DNA of 64,000 nucleotides from Phytophthora hibernalis (lineage: Eukaryota; Oomycota; Peronosporomycetes; Peronosporales; Peronosporaceae): the NCBI GenBank assembly GCA_012656075.1, contig JAAKBF010000255.1:1-64000 (forward strand). The letters are read 5' to 3'. Every line of letters begins with the position of its first letter. Position 1 is the stretch's first letter. The notes beneath the pieces were generated by a model. It did not search any database. It was given only the letters and a program-made list of their open reading frames with translations, and was not told where the DNA came from. A program made the position numbers and the translations under genes. Of the stretch, positions 23,491 through 35,307 are shown one piece after another.

Positions 23491-25304
23491 TTATCGATCG
23501 CCGACTCCACTGGACTGAGCGATGCTCTCGATGTTGATAGATCCATGAGCCTCATCGTGACACACACGGATCCTCCGTACATTCTCCCACATCCATCGAA
23601 GGCTCTTGAGCTTTCGAAGATGCAGGGCACGCGGACGGCAAGTGCCGTAGACAGTTCGAGTACTTCCGTTGTACCTGCGAAGTGCCGTTCGCCGCGTGGC
23701 ATGCGATGCTCGTGCACAAACCCGGCCCGGGAAGAGGAGGGGACATGGCTCTGTCCGCGATAGGCTCGTGACTAGCACCGATGGTGCGACTTCTCCAGTC
23801 AATCCAAGGATCATGCTTTGCGAACCAAGGCATGCCGAGGAAAGATTGTACCGATCATCCATGTCAAGGACAATGAACGGTTCGACCGAGTTGAAGTCGT
23901 CAAACTTGACGTTCAAGGATAGAAGAACTTTTCGCGTAGACACGATGGACCCAGTCGCCAGGCGAACAGATACATTGATATTATTCTGAGATGCTTGCAA
24001 AGCACTAGCATACAATGCACTGTTCCTGGCCACACTGTACTTCGTCGCGAAATTGTAGGACGCTCCTGAATCAATCAGGATCGTCAGCGGTTCGTCGTAC
24101 CCTTTTACGCTGGCAATGACGACCACGAGGTTAGACCGCGCGGCGGCCACGGAGAGACACAACAGTGTCGTCCGTGGGACTGGGCGGAGGTGGCAGAGCC
24201 ACCGACCTCGTGGAGGAGCGAAGTCTCCCAGCAGGGCGTCCCACACTACTGGGGTTGTCTTTTTCCGACCCCGCGATTCAATCATGTTAAGGGACGGCAG
24301 AGCCGTCCTTGGCCTTGCCTACCTTCCACGGGTTCGTTGGACAGTTCCGACGGAAGTGACCAAGCTCGTTGCATCCAAAGCAACGACCACTCGCGCGTTG
24401 GTTACGCTGAGGTCGGGCCGACTCAGCTGACGAGATCTCCATGGGAGTGGGACCGTCGTTGCCCGTGTCCGAGCGGCCCGCATACCCTGCGCCGAGCGCT
24501 CGCAATGCTCTTCCAGCATGGCGACGTGAACCGCATCGTTGAAAGACGTCGGCTGCCTGCGGAAGAGCTCCGTCTGACCTGACCCGGCCGAACGCCGTCC
24601 GTGAAGACCGTCACCTTGACGTCCTCAGAGAGGGGAGCGCCCGCCATAGCGGCTTCGAGGTTCTGCAACTCCATGACATAGTCTTGAAGCGTACGTTTCC
24701 TTGCTTACAGCGCAAGAAATGTGACCGATAGCGGTAAGACACATTGGCCAAGAGGAATGTCGAACGCAGCTCTTGTTCCATGAACGATCACGAGGTGAAA
24801 TACCCCGGAGAGACGTCTCACGTGCCATCGCCCATGCGCGTGCACGTCCTCCCAGATTGAAAGCGCGCAGGCGACTTGGGCTCTGGACTCGTAGATCTGT
24901 CCAGCGCTCAGCGCAATCTCGATCTCTCGAATCCAGAAGACCAGACCATCTGTTTCTTTGCCGCCAAATGTCGGCACCGACATCTTGACGGGTTTCGTTG
25001 TTCCTTGTCGCGCAGCGTACGGCGCAGGACCCGGAGGGATCGCCTGCTCCGCACTCTGTGCCTCAGCTCGCATCGTCTCGCGAGCAGCTTCCTGCGCTGC
25101 AGCGCTCACGTGGGTAACCAGCGACGACTCGTACTTGTCGAAGCGTTCCACGCGCGCCTTCTGCTGCTCCGCAGGCAAGTTGAGGAATACAGCGAATGTT
25201 GTCTCGCCCAGAAGACTAACCATCTTCTCCAGCGTAGCCCGTTGGGCATCTGAAAGGTGAGGAAAGTCCTGCCGGGACGACAGCCGGCTTCCTGAGTCGT
25301 CCAT
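23491..25304 (-). CDS. Gypsy gag and aspartic protease (interrupted)
   Basis: Gag starts at 25304 (MDDSGSRLSSRQDFP) with a helical capsid-like part and VPTFGGKETDGLVFWI. It continues in shifted frames to a CCHC zinc knuckle (CFGCNELGHFRRNC) near 24375. The protease has the active-site LTILIDSGAS near 24080 and continues in a clean frame to 23491. The 500 bp between here and the RT frame contain only short broken frames. Gag packages the RNA; the protease would mature the polyprotein. Confidence 0.87.
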
Positions 25305-25352
25305 GCTCAGAGAGGTCTTGATTGGAGTAGTCCGCGCCTGTCGCGGAAGTGA

Positions 25353-25367
25353 CTACAAGTGCTACCA
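25353..25367 (-). other. Gypsy primer-binding-site candidate
   Basis: Two bases inside the 5' LTR the minus strand reads TGGTAGCACTTGTAG. TGG at this place fits pairing with a tRNA 3' CCA end. The donor tRNA was not identified. Confidence 0.45.
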
Positions 25368-25369
25368 GG

Positions 25370-25767
25370 TGTGACGGGGGTCACACGCACCTTAGCTTTA
25401 GAGGAAGCGTTAACGCGTTAACCACAACAGACGCCTGTCGTTCCTGCTGTAAAGTTTGCAAAGGCCTGGTCTTCCTGTCCAATATGGTACCGAGTACCAA
25501 TTGATTTGCGAGCTTCCGGGTTAGAGATAAACTGCTTTATATTAAGAACACTGTTGTAGTCCTAACTACTGATAACTATCTGCGTACTGAATCTCTGTCA
25601 AATCTGATCTGTCCAAATGGGCCATTTAGATGTACTGCTTTAATACAACTGACGTGCTACTTCAGTACGACAGAAGTTTGGTGTGCACACACCACGCGTG
25701 TGGCGGACACCAATGATGTGGACCACACCACAGAGAACACTGGTCGCCCCCAGGTGACCCCATTACA
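25370..25767 (-). repeat. Gypsy 5' LTR
   Basis: 398 bp, the partner of 17602-18006, shorter by small deletions near 25673, 25690 and 25752. It lies upstream of gag in element orientation and would hold the promoter. Confidence 0.93.
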
Positions 25768-25959
25768 TGGAGAATGAGTTGAACACTTGCGCTTCATTCA
25801 TTATGAGACTCCCTGTTCCACATTTTTTAAAGATGAGGCAATGAGGCAGCTCACGCTTGTTGTCTCATTGGATTTATTGATATCAGTTTCAACCAATCAG
25901 TTGCGTAAATGAGGCAGGATGTCATCGAAGTGTTGGATCGACGTCGGCTGACAACAGGG

Positions 25960-26640
25960 ACGTCGAACGTCCAGAGTTCAACTCTGGATAAGTCTGAAGT
26001 TGACATTTCGAGTGCCATTCTTTGCAAAAAGTAGTTTGGTAATCGAAACTTTGGGAGAGAGTCGATTCTTGCTTGAGCATCCCATCTTCATCTACATGCT
26101 CCGCAAATCGTTCGAAACCCTCCATCACGTCCAGGTTTCCCAGATTTGTCAACTGCCGCACCTCGTTCAAATCCAGAGGGGCCACGAAATATCGTTGAAG
26201 GACGCTTGCTCTGACCTCGAGTACCATTTATGAAACTCGTCAAAGGTAAGATTGCCATCATGGTCCACGTCGGCCACTTCAAAAATCTCGTTTGCTGTCA
26301 CCGAAGCTACAGTCTCGATCGAAATACCAAGTTGCTGCTGGCGCGAAGGGTCGAGAGCTTACAGCAGCTTGAACACTGACCCAAGGTAGTTCGGCATCTC
26401 ATCCTCCGATATTACGCCGTCTGCGTTGGTGTCGTATACTTTGAATGCAGCCAAGACTTTCTCGTCACGAGTCGAAGCACCGCACAGTATTGACAGACCA
26501 CTCATAAATTGATTGAAGTCAACAATACCATTTTGCTCGGTATCAAAAGTTGTGAATAACCGGTCGGTCTGACGAAGCACCTGCGATCTGTGCCGGAAGT
26601 GAATTTGGTGCTACAGATGCTGTCATTTCGGTAGCTGTTG
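25960..26640 (-). pseudogene. Decayed EF-hand calcium-binding protein gene
   Basis: Reading from about 26640, one EF-hand loop (FDTEQNGIVDFNQF), a second (YDTNADGVISEDEM) and a third (ADVDHDGNLTFDEFHKWY) are clear, then LNEVRQLTNLGNLDVMEGF. Between loops two and three a TAA (about 26359) interrupts an otherwise open frame. A shift near 26185 lies in a CCCC run. The end of the gene is replaced by sequence matching the right end of the inverted-repeat element at 38146-39566, so the 3' part is lost. Spacing and motifs match the larger EF-hand block at 31.7-35.1 kb, which suggests a duplicated copy. The protein would have been a Ca2+ sensor. Confidence 0.75.
25985..26065. repeat. Solo end of the 38146-39566 inverted-repeat element
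   Basis: The segment from GAAGTTGACATTTCGAGTGC to CTTTGGGAGAGAG closely follows 39480-39550, including the shared TTTGCAAAAA stretch, but lacks the outermost bases. It sits at the point where the EF-hand similarity stops. Confidence 0.65.
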
Positions 26641-26649
26641 TAGCAGAGC

Positions 26650-27810
26650 GATTAGTACTGACGCGATGAAAGAGCGCGAGGCTCTGGTGAATGAGATTCG
26701 CATAACCACGGCGCCTAACGTCTGTGGTGTTATCATTGTACCTTTGCCTGGACTGATTGATAATGCTAATGTGTCGCTGTACGTTTTTATTTCGTGATCG
26801 TTTGTCTCTCGTCACAAATCGGCGAACAGGGCTTGGCAGGCCTGGACAAGGAATTCGGAGACCTTTGTTGCTTCAATAATGTGCGGGCACATGTTGTTTT
26901 TTCCCATGGAAACGGCATTGGCACGTATCGACAGCGGATTATATTCCCCGCGCCGCAGTGACCGTGGCAGTTTAGTGACCGAGGTATAATAAATCCCCGG
27001 CCGACCCTCGTTTGTACCCATTTCAGTTTCGTACCCTCGGTCTTATAGATCCGGGTACGGGATCACATACGGAGCTCTGTTCACACTAGATATGTATAGG
27101 TCTAGCTATTTTATTGACTACAGAGGCTCTCAGAGCCATAAACGAACACAAATTTATCAGCAGGCTTTCCCAGAAGTCACCAAGGGTCAAGTCCGTCTTC
27201 GGTAAGTCTAATTAGCTCATCTTAGGTCTGGATACGCTCGCTACGTGGGATGCCAGTCAACTCACTCAAGGTACATTGAACCGATGGTTTGATGCTGGTC
27301 AGTCCAAGAGATTAGAGTGGCAGGGTGTTGGGAGCGACGAGAAGCGTCGTCTCCCATATATTATAGTGGAACCGATTGTTCCAGATATATTTTACTACCC
27401 GCCGAGGTTTTACTTTGGCAAACCCGTATTAGGCTTGAGAGCTGGTACCCTTCCTTCTGAGGGACCGCGGGGTTCGCGCGAAAGCGCAATATTGCATACT
27501 ATCCCTCGCTCGTGGCTAGTGGTGCAGGTTTTTGGGTTGAACTAATTCAACCTTGGTGTACAGAGGGTTCACAGGCAACCCGGTGTAAGGGATCGTTCCT
27601 GGCCTTCAGGTATTGATCCAACGCTCGTTGACCGTTGTAAAAGAAGGGACCATTGTTGGTGGAACTCATACCATTTGGTAGTGAGATTTTCTGCGTATTC
27701 CTACACGACAACTAGTGCCGCGACCCGGGAATTGGTGTAACCTTCTGTGTGTCAAGGTTGTATATGATTCTTACCATAACGAGCATTCGAGAGAAGAAAG
27801 AAGAGAGAAG
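26650..27810. other. No gene; LTR-like leader before a gag remnant
   Basis: AT-rich blocks and a TTCAACC/GGTGTACAGAGG stretch near 27540 are suggestive of an LTR and leader, but no partner copy exists in the window, so its limits cannot be set. Confidence 0.35.
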
Positions 27811-28420
27811 ATGGCGAAAGGAGCGAAGTCAGCGGTACCAGAAACTCCCATGAAGTCGAGCGGGGGGCGCCCCGAGGCTTCCGCGCGTTCCCGTCCAGCA
27901 TTGGTGACTCCAAACGCTTTGGAGTCGATCAATTAACGCTCGGACAGCTTCGACGAGCGAATGGACTACTCTGAAGCCGAAGTAGATGATGAAGACGATT
28001 ACCTGAAAGAAGTGGCAGCAATGTCCGAGGTTTCGGAAGCCGCTACTGTCTCAGCAGAACGTAGCGGAGGGGTGAGGTCGCTCGCGCGAAACCTCACCGA
28101 GGGGTTGAACGAAGTGACCGGTCCGGAACCAACCCACGGTGACAACCAAGATGGGCTCGGCGATCGCTGACAATACCCGCGGACGTTCTTGATCGACCGA
28201 TAGTCGGCCTCCAGTTAATGGGACAGACTCCGACTGCCAACAAAGTGTTAGGTCGATGTATAGACACGATGATGTCGAAGAACAAGTCACTCGGCTTCGA
28301 CGTCAGAATCAGCGTCGGTTTCGGCAGCAGGAATCGGCGCTACGATCCATCGATGCAGCGCTTGCTTCTCTCTGCGAGGGACGCAAAGATTACTTGGATG
28401 GATTCTGGCAGATGACTTGA
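27811..28420 (+). pseudogene. Gag-like remnant of an LTR retrotransposon
   Basis: Starts MAKGAKSAVPETPMKSSGGR, then an acidic Ser/Glu region (DDEDDYLKEVAAMSEVSEA), and in a second frame a coil (EEQVTRLRRQNQRRFRQQ) up to about 28415. In-frame TAA (27933) and TGA (28180) codons can each be derived from a CAA or CGA by a C-to-T change. No protease or RT follows. Composition fits the N-terminus of oomycete Gypsy gag proteins, but the assignment is by feel and not by a defined domain. Confidence 0.45.
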
Positions 28421-29343
28421 AGTAGCGACGGTCGCGTTCATGGTAACTCGCAAGTGTCGGATGGCCTTATCACTAACGCGGAACTTGTAGGTCTTGTGCG
28501 CAGCAACACGGAGCAGCCTAAACTCTTTCGCGGAACTGACAGGGTTCTTCGTTGGGTTGGGTGCTGCCATAGTGTTGGGGCTGTAGCTCCCGGTGTAAAT
28601 TGCAGAATGAGCGAACAGAATTCTGTCTCAATGATCTTGTGAATGACTGGTTCTCAATGGAAGGTAATGTGCATCAAGGTTAATGGTCGGTTTTGTGTCG
28701 AGGTGCAGGATCGACGATACGACCAGAAGCCTAAGGCTGATGATAGCGTCGGGCATGGGTGTTTAGGAGGCCGGTTTTGTGCAGCTTTTGCAGGTTTTTG
28801 AGTACGTTCTGACTTCCGCGGGCTGTGATGATGCGCTGCCGAAGAGAGGAAAGAAGCTCGTGCTCAGCCTTCGCGTTGGCTTCTAGGACGTCGTCTCGTT
28901 AGCGTGGAGACGTTTCGTCTAGCTGGAATCCGTCCGCAAGACACAACTTCATGATGGCGACTAGAGTTTGGCGATGGACCTCACGTGATTGATAGTGCCG
29001 TCGACAGATCTCCACATGGGTGGTACCTGGACGTACCACGTGAACACTTCCTATCAAATGTCAGGTGCGACGACCACGCAAGCAAAGTGTTAGCGGTGAA
29101 GCCATTTTCAAAGGCGCCAGCTTCGAGTCGCTCACACTCATCCAGCCAAATATCTCTCTGATTGGACAAAAATACGCGATCTACGTTTTCTAATTGGTCG
29201 GTTTTTGTACTCTTCTCCTGATCGCCATCCTATTGGCCAGTATTATCCATAGTCAATCCATAATTGATTGTGAATTTTACTTAATCTCATCGGATTGGCT
29301 AAAAGTGCGGATTCGACCACACCGGATTGAACGAAAATCCGGC
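28421..29343. other. Intergenic, nothing recognised
   Basis: Short frames only. The 62-codon minus frame at 28981-29169 has no supporting signal. Confidence 0.5.
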
Positions 29344-30123
29344 ATGGACGCGTCCGCTGCCGCCGGCAATGTCTTCCAGCTCTACCAGCAAGGTCCGACG
29401 CCCGACCACGTGCTGCAGCTGTGCTACTTGCGTCGACGCGCCCGCATCACTTGCGTCTCGAGCGAACACGCATCGCGGACGAGTTCGTGTTGCCACGGCC
29501 AGAGCTCAAGATCGCGAGTTTACTGCCGGCGACCGACATCCCCTTGCAGCAGCTCGTGACCGCGCCATCGGTAGAAACGACTAACAGTAGTGTAGTTGCA
29601 GAACTGATAACAGATATTACAGTAGCATACGCAAAGGAGAGCGCGCTGTTGCACTTCCTGCAGTCGCGACAAGCTGCAGCTGAAGACATACGACAATGGT
29701 CCGCATTGGCCGAAAGTGACTGGCTCCAGATCCACCACAGCCTGCAACGACCCGAGAAGCAACAGGGACAAGATGATGACATGACGGGATCGATGCCGTT
29801 ACCCTAGTGCCGAATATTGCGGACGTCTGCTGGCTGCTGGAGCAGTGTCCGAGTGACGCGCTTGCAAGCTTCGTGTGGGACCATCTGATCATCTCTGCTC
29901 CTGCAGCAGGGCAGAGGCCCAATTCAAGTCACAAGTCAACCCACCAGTCTCTTCTCGCTGCTAGCTACCCAGCATTCGTTTGCCCTCGCTCAGCGCCAAG
30001 GATTTCCGTGTCAAGGTGCGATCACTAGACCTGCGCCAGGTAGACGACGTCTTCGGAGCCCAAGCAGAGCTCGCGATCATAGCATTGCATCAAAAGCAGC
30101 GTGACGTAATCAAGGTGCAGTGA
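29344..30123 (+). CDS. Unrecognised helical protein, probable host gene with base errors
   Basis: Starts MDASAAAGNVFQLYQQGPT and ends VDDVFGAQAELAIIALHQ plus a short tail before TGA at 30121-30123. The middle is long helical sequence (ELITDITVAYAKESALLHF, DIRQWSALAESDWLQI) and later VPNIADVCWLLEQCPSDAL. Two shifts, near 29450 and 29780, are cured by one T and one G in short runs. A third break near 29930 may be a short intron or an error. Length would be about 250 residues. Composition suggests a coiled, non-membrane protein such as a complex subunit; I do not recognise it. Confidence 0.5.
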
Positions 30124-30256
30124 GACAGCTTTCCCTGACCATCACTCCGTATTCGTCCAAAGTTGAAGTTTCCGCATCCGCCTTTGTTCACTTCGCTCCC
30201 ATTCCGCAATTTGCTGCGTCAGACTCAAGTCGACTGGAAGAAGAACAAATCAACCC

Positions 30257-31752
30257 ATGGAGCGTTTCCACGGCGGATTGAGGAAAAGTGCGGGCGATCT
30301 CGACAAAGCTGCAGGGAAACCTGCACTGCCAGCTAAGGGCAAGTTCAAGCTGCAAGATCCGCTGCTGACAAGTACGTACAACGCAAGCTATAACGCGTTA
30401 TTTACCTGGTGATGTCTAATATCACAGATAAGCAGAGTAGGCAACGTAAAAAGAAGGTATCCGTGCCGGCTTCCGCGTTAACTCGATATTACTGTGTGCA
30501 TTGGTAGATAGCACCAAGTCTGGTCTTTGCAGCCAGCAGCTTCACCCGACCGTCCGCAAAGGAAAACACGTTGAAGATTAACTCGGGGTTCAGCTTTATG
30601 AAGTTGCAGCCCAAGACTGACGAGCCCAAGAAAAGTGGTGGAATAGACCGGGAAGGCGGCGCCACAAGCGTTTGGTGGATCCAAACTTTTGCACAGCAAG
30701 TTTTCCGTCAACGCTCTGAAAAGAACAGCAATTTTGCAACTGAAGGTGGAGCGAAGCTGGCAAAGGACCTGCATAATCCTCCAGCAAAAGGAGGGTTGCC
30801 TGCATTTGCTTTTCGCGGAGAGACAAAGTCTTCCGCTGCAAAAGAGGAAGGCTGTGGACTTGTCGACCCAGGATGGCAGAAACAATTATTTCCCCAGCAA
30901 GAGTGGACGCACCGAAAATAGTGGCAGCTTCTCGCTCAAGAATTTCGCCCTGAACAAGGAGAAGGGTGCGGGGAAACAGCCCAGAAATGGTGAAATAAAA
31001 ACGAAGTCGCTCAACGGAACGGCCTTCAAGGTGGCTTTCATGCCGCGAAAAACGAAAGCAAACGACGCGACTGCGTTGAAGAAGAGAGGTCTTATTTACG
31101 TCGGCAGAATCAGGGGCTGCGCCGAAAAAGAGCAAGCTATTGACGCAAATTCGTACGTACTACACGATGAAGGCTCTTTGGGCGGGAGCATTAACATGGT
31201 TCGTTCTCTCGACAGCGGCTCTGCAGCCTCGTACAATTACCGGCAACGTGGCGAATGATGCGATTAAATTGGGGTAAACGCATGATGTTGGCTGGGTGCC
31301 TTACCCGTATTCCTCACAAATCGTGGTTTTTTTTGGGCAGAGATTCTCTGCTAGACGTCGCTCTAGGTGGTGAAAACTCAGGTTTATCTCCTCTCGCACC
31401 GACAAGTTTCAGTGCAGCTCACGATCCTCCGGCTACGGAACCAACGAGCTCGCAGCCTAGTGTTGTGGCGCCTCGCTCTCCTGACTACCAAGAGGGATGG
31501 TATGAATTTGCTTGAAGGAGACAAAATCATCACCTTAACTTTTTCTACTGTACTGTACGTTTCCAAGCGCAGCCTCAGTGGTATGGAGGATGAGATTGCA
31601 ATGAAGGTTCTGTGCACCCTGGTGAGTGTACATCCTAAATCGTGCCTACCGGTCGTGCAGCTCACTTAGGTGATTTCTAGGATGACGACAAAGATGACGA
31701 GTTCCTCGCCAGGGCAGCTGCCATCGAGGAATTTACGGATCTTGGGGCTTGA
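30257..31752 (+). CDS. Unrecognised host gene with two introns, frames interrupted
   Basis: The first exon reads MERFHGGLRKSAGDLDKAAG and ends at a GTACGT donor; intron 30372-30427 ends in TCACAG. The last intron, 31622-31680 (GTGAGT..TTCTAG), joins SGMEDEIAMKVLCTL to an acidic tail DDDKDDEFLARAAAIEE ending at 31752. Between them the message is basic and Ser/Lys-rich with repeated short F-containing blocks (NSGFSFMKL, SGSFSLKNFALNKEKG) in at least three frames. The clean introns and coherent ends argue for a real gene with consensus errors. Function unknown. It converges on, and overlaps by a few bases, the EF-hand block. Confidence 0.45.
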
Positions 31753-33500
31753 GCAAAAGCAAATGCACAACCGCCTCCTTGATGCTCATGGTAAGGTACA
31801 TTAATTGTCGCACACCTACAGATCTAAATATTTTTGTTTCCACCTCTGTAGCTGGTGTCAGCGAAGCCCTTCTTGATGCGCTCACGGATCTTTTGGCTGA
31901 AGAGGGAGAATCGGGATCGACAAACTCGACTTTGGTGTTCGCATCGATGTCGACGTTGTGATGCTTTTCTACAAGACGATGTGATGTGATCCAGGTTTTC
32001 GAGTAAGAAAACGTCTTCGACCAAAGGTGTTCAACAAAGAATGCATTCAATTTTAGTTCACAACCTCCGTATCGGCCAGCATCAACTTCCTCAAAGTCCG
32101 GAACTGCCCACTGAAGACAGAATGAACACGTAAAACTGTTAGCCAGCAGCTCAACCCGTGACAAGACGCGCATTAACCCGTACCTTTTTAAATTCTTCGA
32201 AGCTGAGCTTGTTGTCACCGTTCAAGTCTGCCTCCTTAAAGCACTGCTCTGCCGTCGCGCGAGCAAGTTCTTCAGGAGACACACCCATCTTTGTGCTGCC
32301 AGTAGTCTCATACATCACTTTGAAGATCGACGTGATGATCATCTCTTCAGAAGAAGAGTCTTCTTGCGTGATGTATCCATCGCCATTGATATCATAGATC
32401 TGGAATGCTGCCCGCATACTCGACCCGGACAACACTGAGAGGCCACTGGCAAGCTCACCGAAGTCAATTGTGTTGCTGTTGTCGGTGTCAAATTTCCGGA
32501 AGAGACGAGGATCATCGTATCGGCCTCTTGTCTCTCTTCGGGTAAGTCGTGCCCCCTGCCAGTCGAATAATTTGATCGAAGCACTTCTTGAATGCTGCAA
32601 AGGTCAGCTCGCCCGATGGTGCAGCCTCAGCAAATATCTCCAGCACGTGATTGACTTCATACGCGTCCATTTTAACAGTTGCACTTCATGTAGTATTAGG
32701 GGATTTCCCAGCACCCCACACCGTTTTTCTTGGTGACTCAAGAGCTGGAGAGCCGCTGCGATAGCTGCTCTGTTGTCAGAGGCTTCACTGCGACTATCCG
32801 CTTTTCTCCTATTCACTCCTTGTCGACCATGTTTTTGCTGGGCAAGCATGCTGCTCACACCTGCAGCAGGCGCCTCAAACCCCGAGGACTTGGAGTACCA
32901 AGTCACAAACTCGTCAAAGCTTAGATTTCCGTCCGTGTTAAGATCAGCCTCCAAGCCGCTGTAATTGCGGCCAGCTCCTCTGGCTGCACGCCCAGTTTGT
33001 CATCTGTGCATGGGCTGGTTTCGTACAGTACCTTAAAGACACGCGCCAGATAGCGTACTATCTCGTCCAGTGAAATGAATCCATCTTGGTTAAGATCGTA
33101 AAGCGAATACGCAGCTCGCACTTTTCCTCCGAGACCACCGCAAAGAACTGATAAACCGCTACTAAGTTCGCAGAAATCAATACTACCAGTGTGGTCTTCG
33201 TCAAAAATCACCGGTTCAGAATAAGTCGTAGTCGCGTCAGGTTGACTTTATCGTTCTTGTACTGCTCATCCACAAGCTGCTGGAAACACTCTTCGAACGC
33301 TTCGCGTGAAAGTGATCCAGCCTCCAAGCATCGATTTGCAAAGATTTCAGACACTTCGTCGGCCGTGTACTTTTCCAGGTTTGTCATTTGCTTGACAACA
33401 TCCAGACTCACCCAGTCCGGAACCTCCTCTTGCTGTTGCTGCTGTTGCTGCTCCTGTTCGCCAAGCACCGCCGGGATGGGAAGCCCACCCCCACCCTTTT
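31733..33500 (-). CDS. Multi-EF-hand calcium-binding protein, 3' part
   Basis: Read from the right: a poly-Gln stretch (near 33440), VPDWVSLDVVKQMTNLEKY, then EF loops FDEDHTGSIDF, YDLNQDGFISLDE, ADLNTDGNLSFDEFVTWY, and in a second module FDTDNSNTIDF, YDINGDGYITQED and ADLNGDNKLSFEEF. Each module has three loops followed by a coil and a PEEL-type linker. An intron near 32100-32175 leads to a 120-residue C-terminal extension ending at 31733 with no EF motif. Shifts occur near 33210, 32935 and 32600. The module pattern continues to the right, so this is one long gene broken by the inversion at 33.5-33.95 kb. Confidence 0.75.
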
Positions 33501-33935
33501 CGGTTGCATATACCAGATGGGGCTATGGACAAGGAAACATTTCGACAAGCATTCGGGCACTTTAAGGTCAACTCCACGACAGAGATAGATTGCAGTTGCT
33601 GGATCGTATCTTTGAGCTCTTCGACAGGGACAACAATGGGGTGGTGGACTTCAACGAGCTGGCTAGTGGATTGTCGGTGCTTTGTGGTGGGAGTCAGACT
33701 CATAAAGTTCGTGCCGCATTCAACTTGTGCGACGTGAACCACGACGGATACATTTCGTTAGGCGAAATGCGTCTCTATTTGACATCAGTGTTCAAGGTGC
33801 ACTTCGAAGTGAATCCGGACAGCGAGACCCAAATGGGCGTGACACCTGAAGAACTGGGTGAAATCACGGCAGAGCAGGCTTTTGCTGAAGCGGACCATGA
33901 CAGGGACGGCAAACTTTCTTTTGCCGAGTTTAGTC
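33500..33935 (+). pseudogene. Inverted EF-hand module inside the EF-hand gene
   Basis: This piece encodes DGAMDKETFRQAF, FDRDNNGVVDFNELASGL, CDVNHDGYISLGEM, MGVTPEELGEIT and ADHDRDGKLSFAEF on the plus strand, while both neighbours encode the same kind of module on the minus strand. At 33,935 the plus-strand module stops mid-motif (FAEF, normally followed by a W-Y pair), exactly where the minus-strand module from the right also stops. Re-inverting it restores the module order. Confidence 0.75.
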
Positions 33936-35060
33936 AGTGCTGATGTGAACTTGGGAAACGTGTTTAGCACCTGCTGGGCCGAGAACAACCCGAGGTTTGT
34001 CAGACGTCGCACCTCACGCAATGACAGCCACTCCGGATATTATTTTGAATAAGTCGCTCCATGTTAGCGGCGCTAGACAGAGTGTACCACTTGCGGAACT
34101 CAGAAAAACTCAAATGCCCATCATGGCCCAGGTCGGCTTTAGAGAATGCCTGCTGAGCAGTGCGCACACCCAATTCCTCTGGGGTTTCGCGATTCATTTG
34201 TTGGAGCGCAGCAGGCGAAGCCTCTTTCAAAAATTTGAATACAGACGTGAAATACCGCCTATCTCCTCCATTGAGATGAAGCCGTCGGCGTTGTAGTCAT
34301 ACAGAGCAAATGCTGCGCGAATTTTTCCACCGACGATTCACCACAGAACACTGAAAACTCACTTGACATCTCACTGAAGTCGACCACGCCGTTCTTGTCA
34401 ACGTCGAAAAGCTCAAAAAGACGGTTGAGAATGGGGTTTATCCGCTGGTACTCCTCCGACTTGATGCCCTGGTTCGTCGAAATGAATTTTCGGAAACAGT
34501 CATCAAATGCTTCTCGTGATACGTATCCTTGATCGTCAGCACATTCTGCAAGACTTTCAACAACCTTCCATGGGTGAAAATACGTGCAGGTTTGTGAGCC
34601 GTCGGGCCTCCGCTATACTAAACAAAGCTCCCCGTTTTCGCGACCTCACCGATTCCACCTCGTTTCTGATGCCAACGTTGAAATTCTTTCAGCGTGAGCC
34701 CATCGTGGTCTTTGTCAGCTTCTGCAAATGCTTGCTGTGCTGTGATTCTCCTAGCTCTTCAGGTGTCACGCCAAGCACCTGAGTATCGGGTGAGCGGAAG
34801 TCGGACGTGAGGTAACGAGTCATCTCGTCTAAAGAGATGAAACCATCACCGTTAAAGTCAAATAACGGAGAAAGCCGTTTCCACCTTCTGGTCTTTCGTG
34901 CCACCACAGAGCATGGATAGTCCACTAGCAAGTTCTCCGCTACTATATTTGCAAACAGATCAAATATCCCATCAACAACTTCTTGCAGTGTTTCAGGGAT
35001 CGATGTCCTCGATTCCTTACGAAACAAAGACGCCCTAAGAGTTCTGGCCAGCGAAAACAC
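33936..35060 (-). pseudogene. Multi-EF-hand calcium-binding protein, 5' part (broken)
   Basis: Loops FDFNGDGFISLDEM (near 34840), a KDHDGLTLKEFQRW block (near 34690), YDYNADGFISMEE (near 34290) and ADLGHDGHLSFSEFRKWY (near 34110) are readable in several frames, with VTPEELG and ETPEELG linkers and a final VRRLTNLGLFSAQQV. More stops and shifts than in the 3' part suggest decay, or a poor consensus. The 5' end is not defined; the frame opens near 35060. Confidence 0.65.
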
Positions 35061-35307
35061 ACCAGACTTTTTGAAAGTAAATATACAAAAAGTACTTCGT
35101 AGTACTACAGCAAGAGGTTTTTTATTTATTAAAGGATCGAGTCCTTTTGGTAGAAAATGTGGATTAAAAACAGAGAACAGCCACCGATTCAGAAGATAAT
35201 CTACTGAATCGTAATGTAGTTTTCAATTTCGGTGTCGAGACCTAGATTTTAGTTTTCTACAGCGAGAGGGTGATTGAGACCCCTATTTGTGATAAATTAC
35301 GTACTGT
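35061..35307. other. Short intergenic stretch
   Basis: AT-rich, no gene; it ends where the Harbinger-like terminal sequence begins. Confidence 0.4.

Larger units (their letters stand above)
17602..25767 (-). mobile_element. Ty3/Gypsy LTR retrotransposon with chromodomain, coded on minus strand
   Basis: Two LTRs in direct orientation bound 7.4 kb of internal sequence. On the minus strand the order is gag with zinc knuckle, aspartic protease, reverse transcriptase, RNase H, integrase and chromodomain, the Ty3/Gypsy order. The flanks read TGGGG (17597-17601) and TGGAG (25768-25772), a likely 5-bp target duplication with one change. The LTRs differ by about nine substitutions plus a few small indels over 400 bp, so the insertion is not brand new. 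The coding regions are interrupted repeatedly; many interruptions are single-base shifts. A plus-strand open region lies between the pol end and the 3' LTR. Confidence 0.93.
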
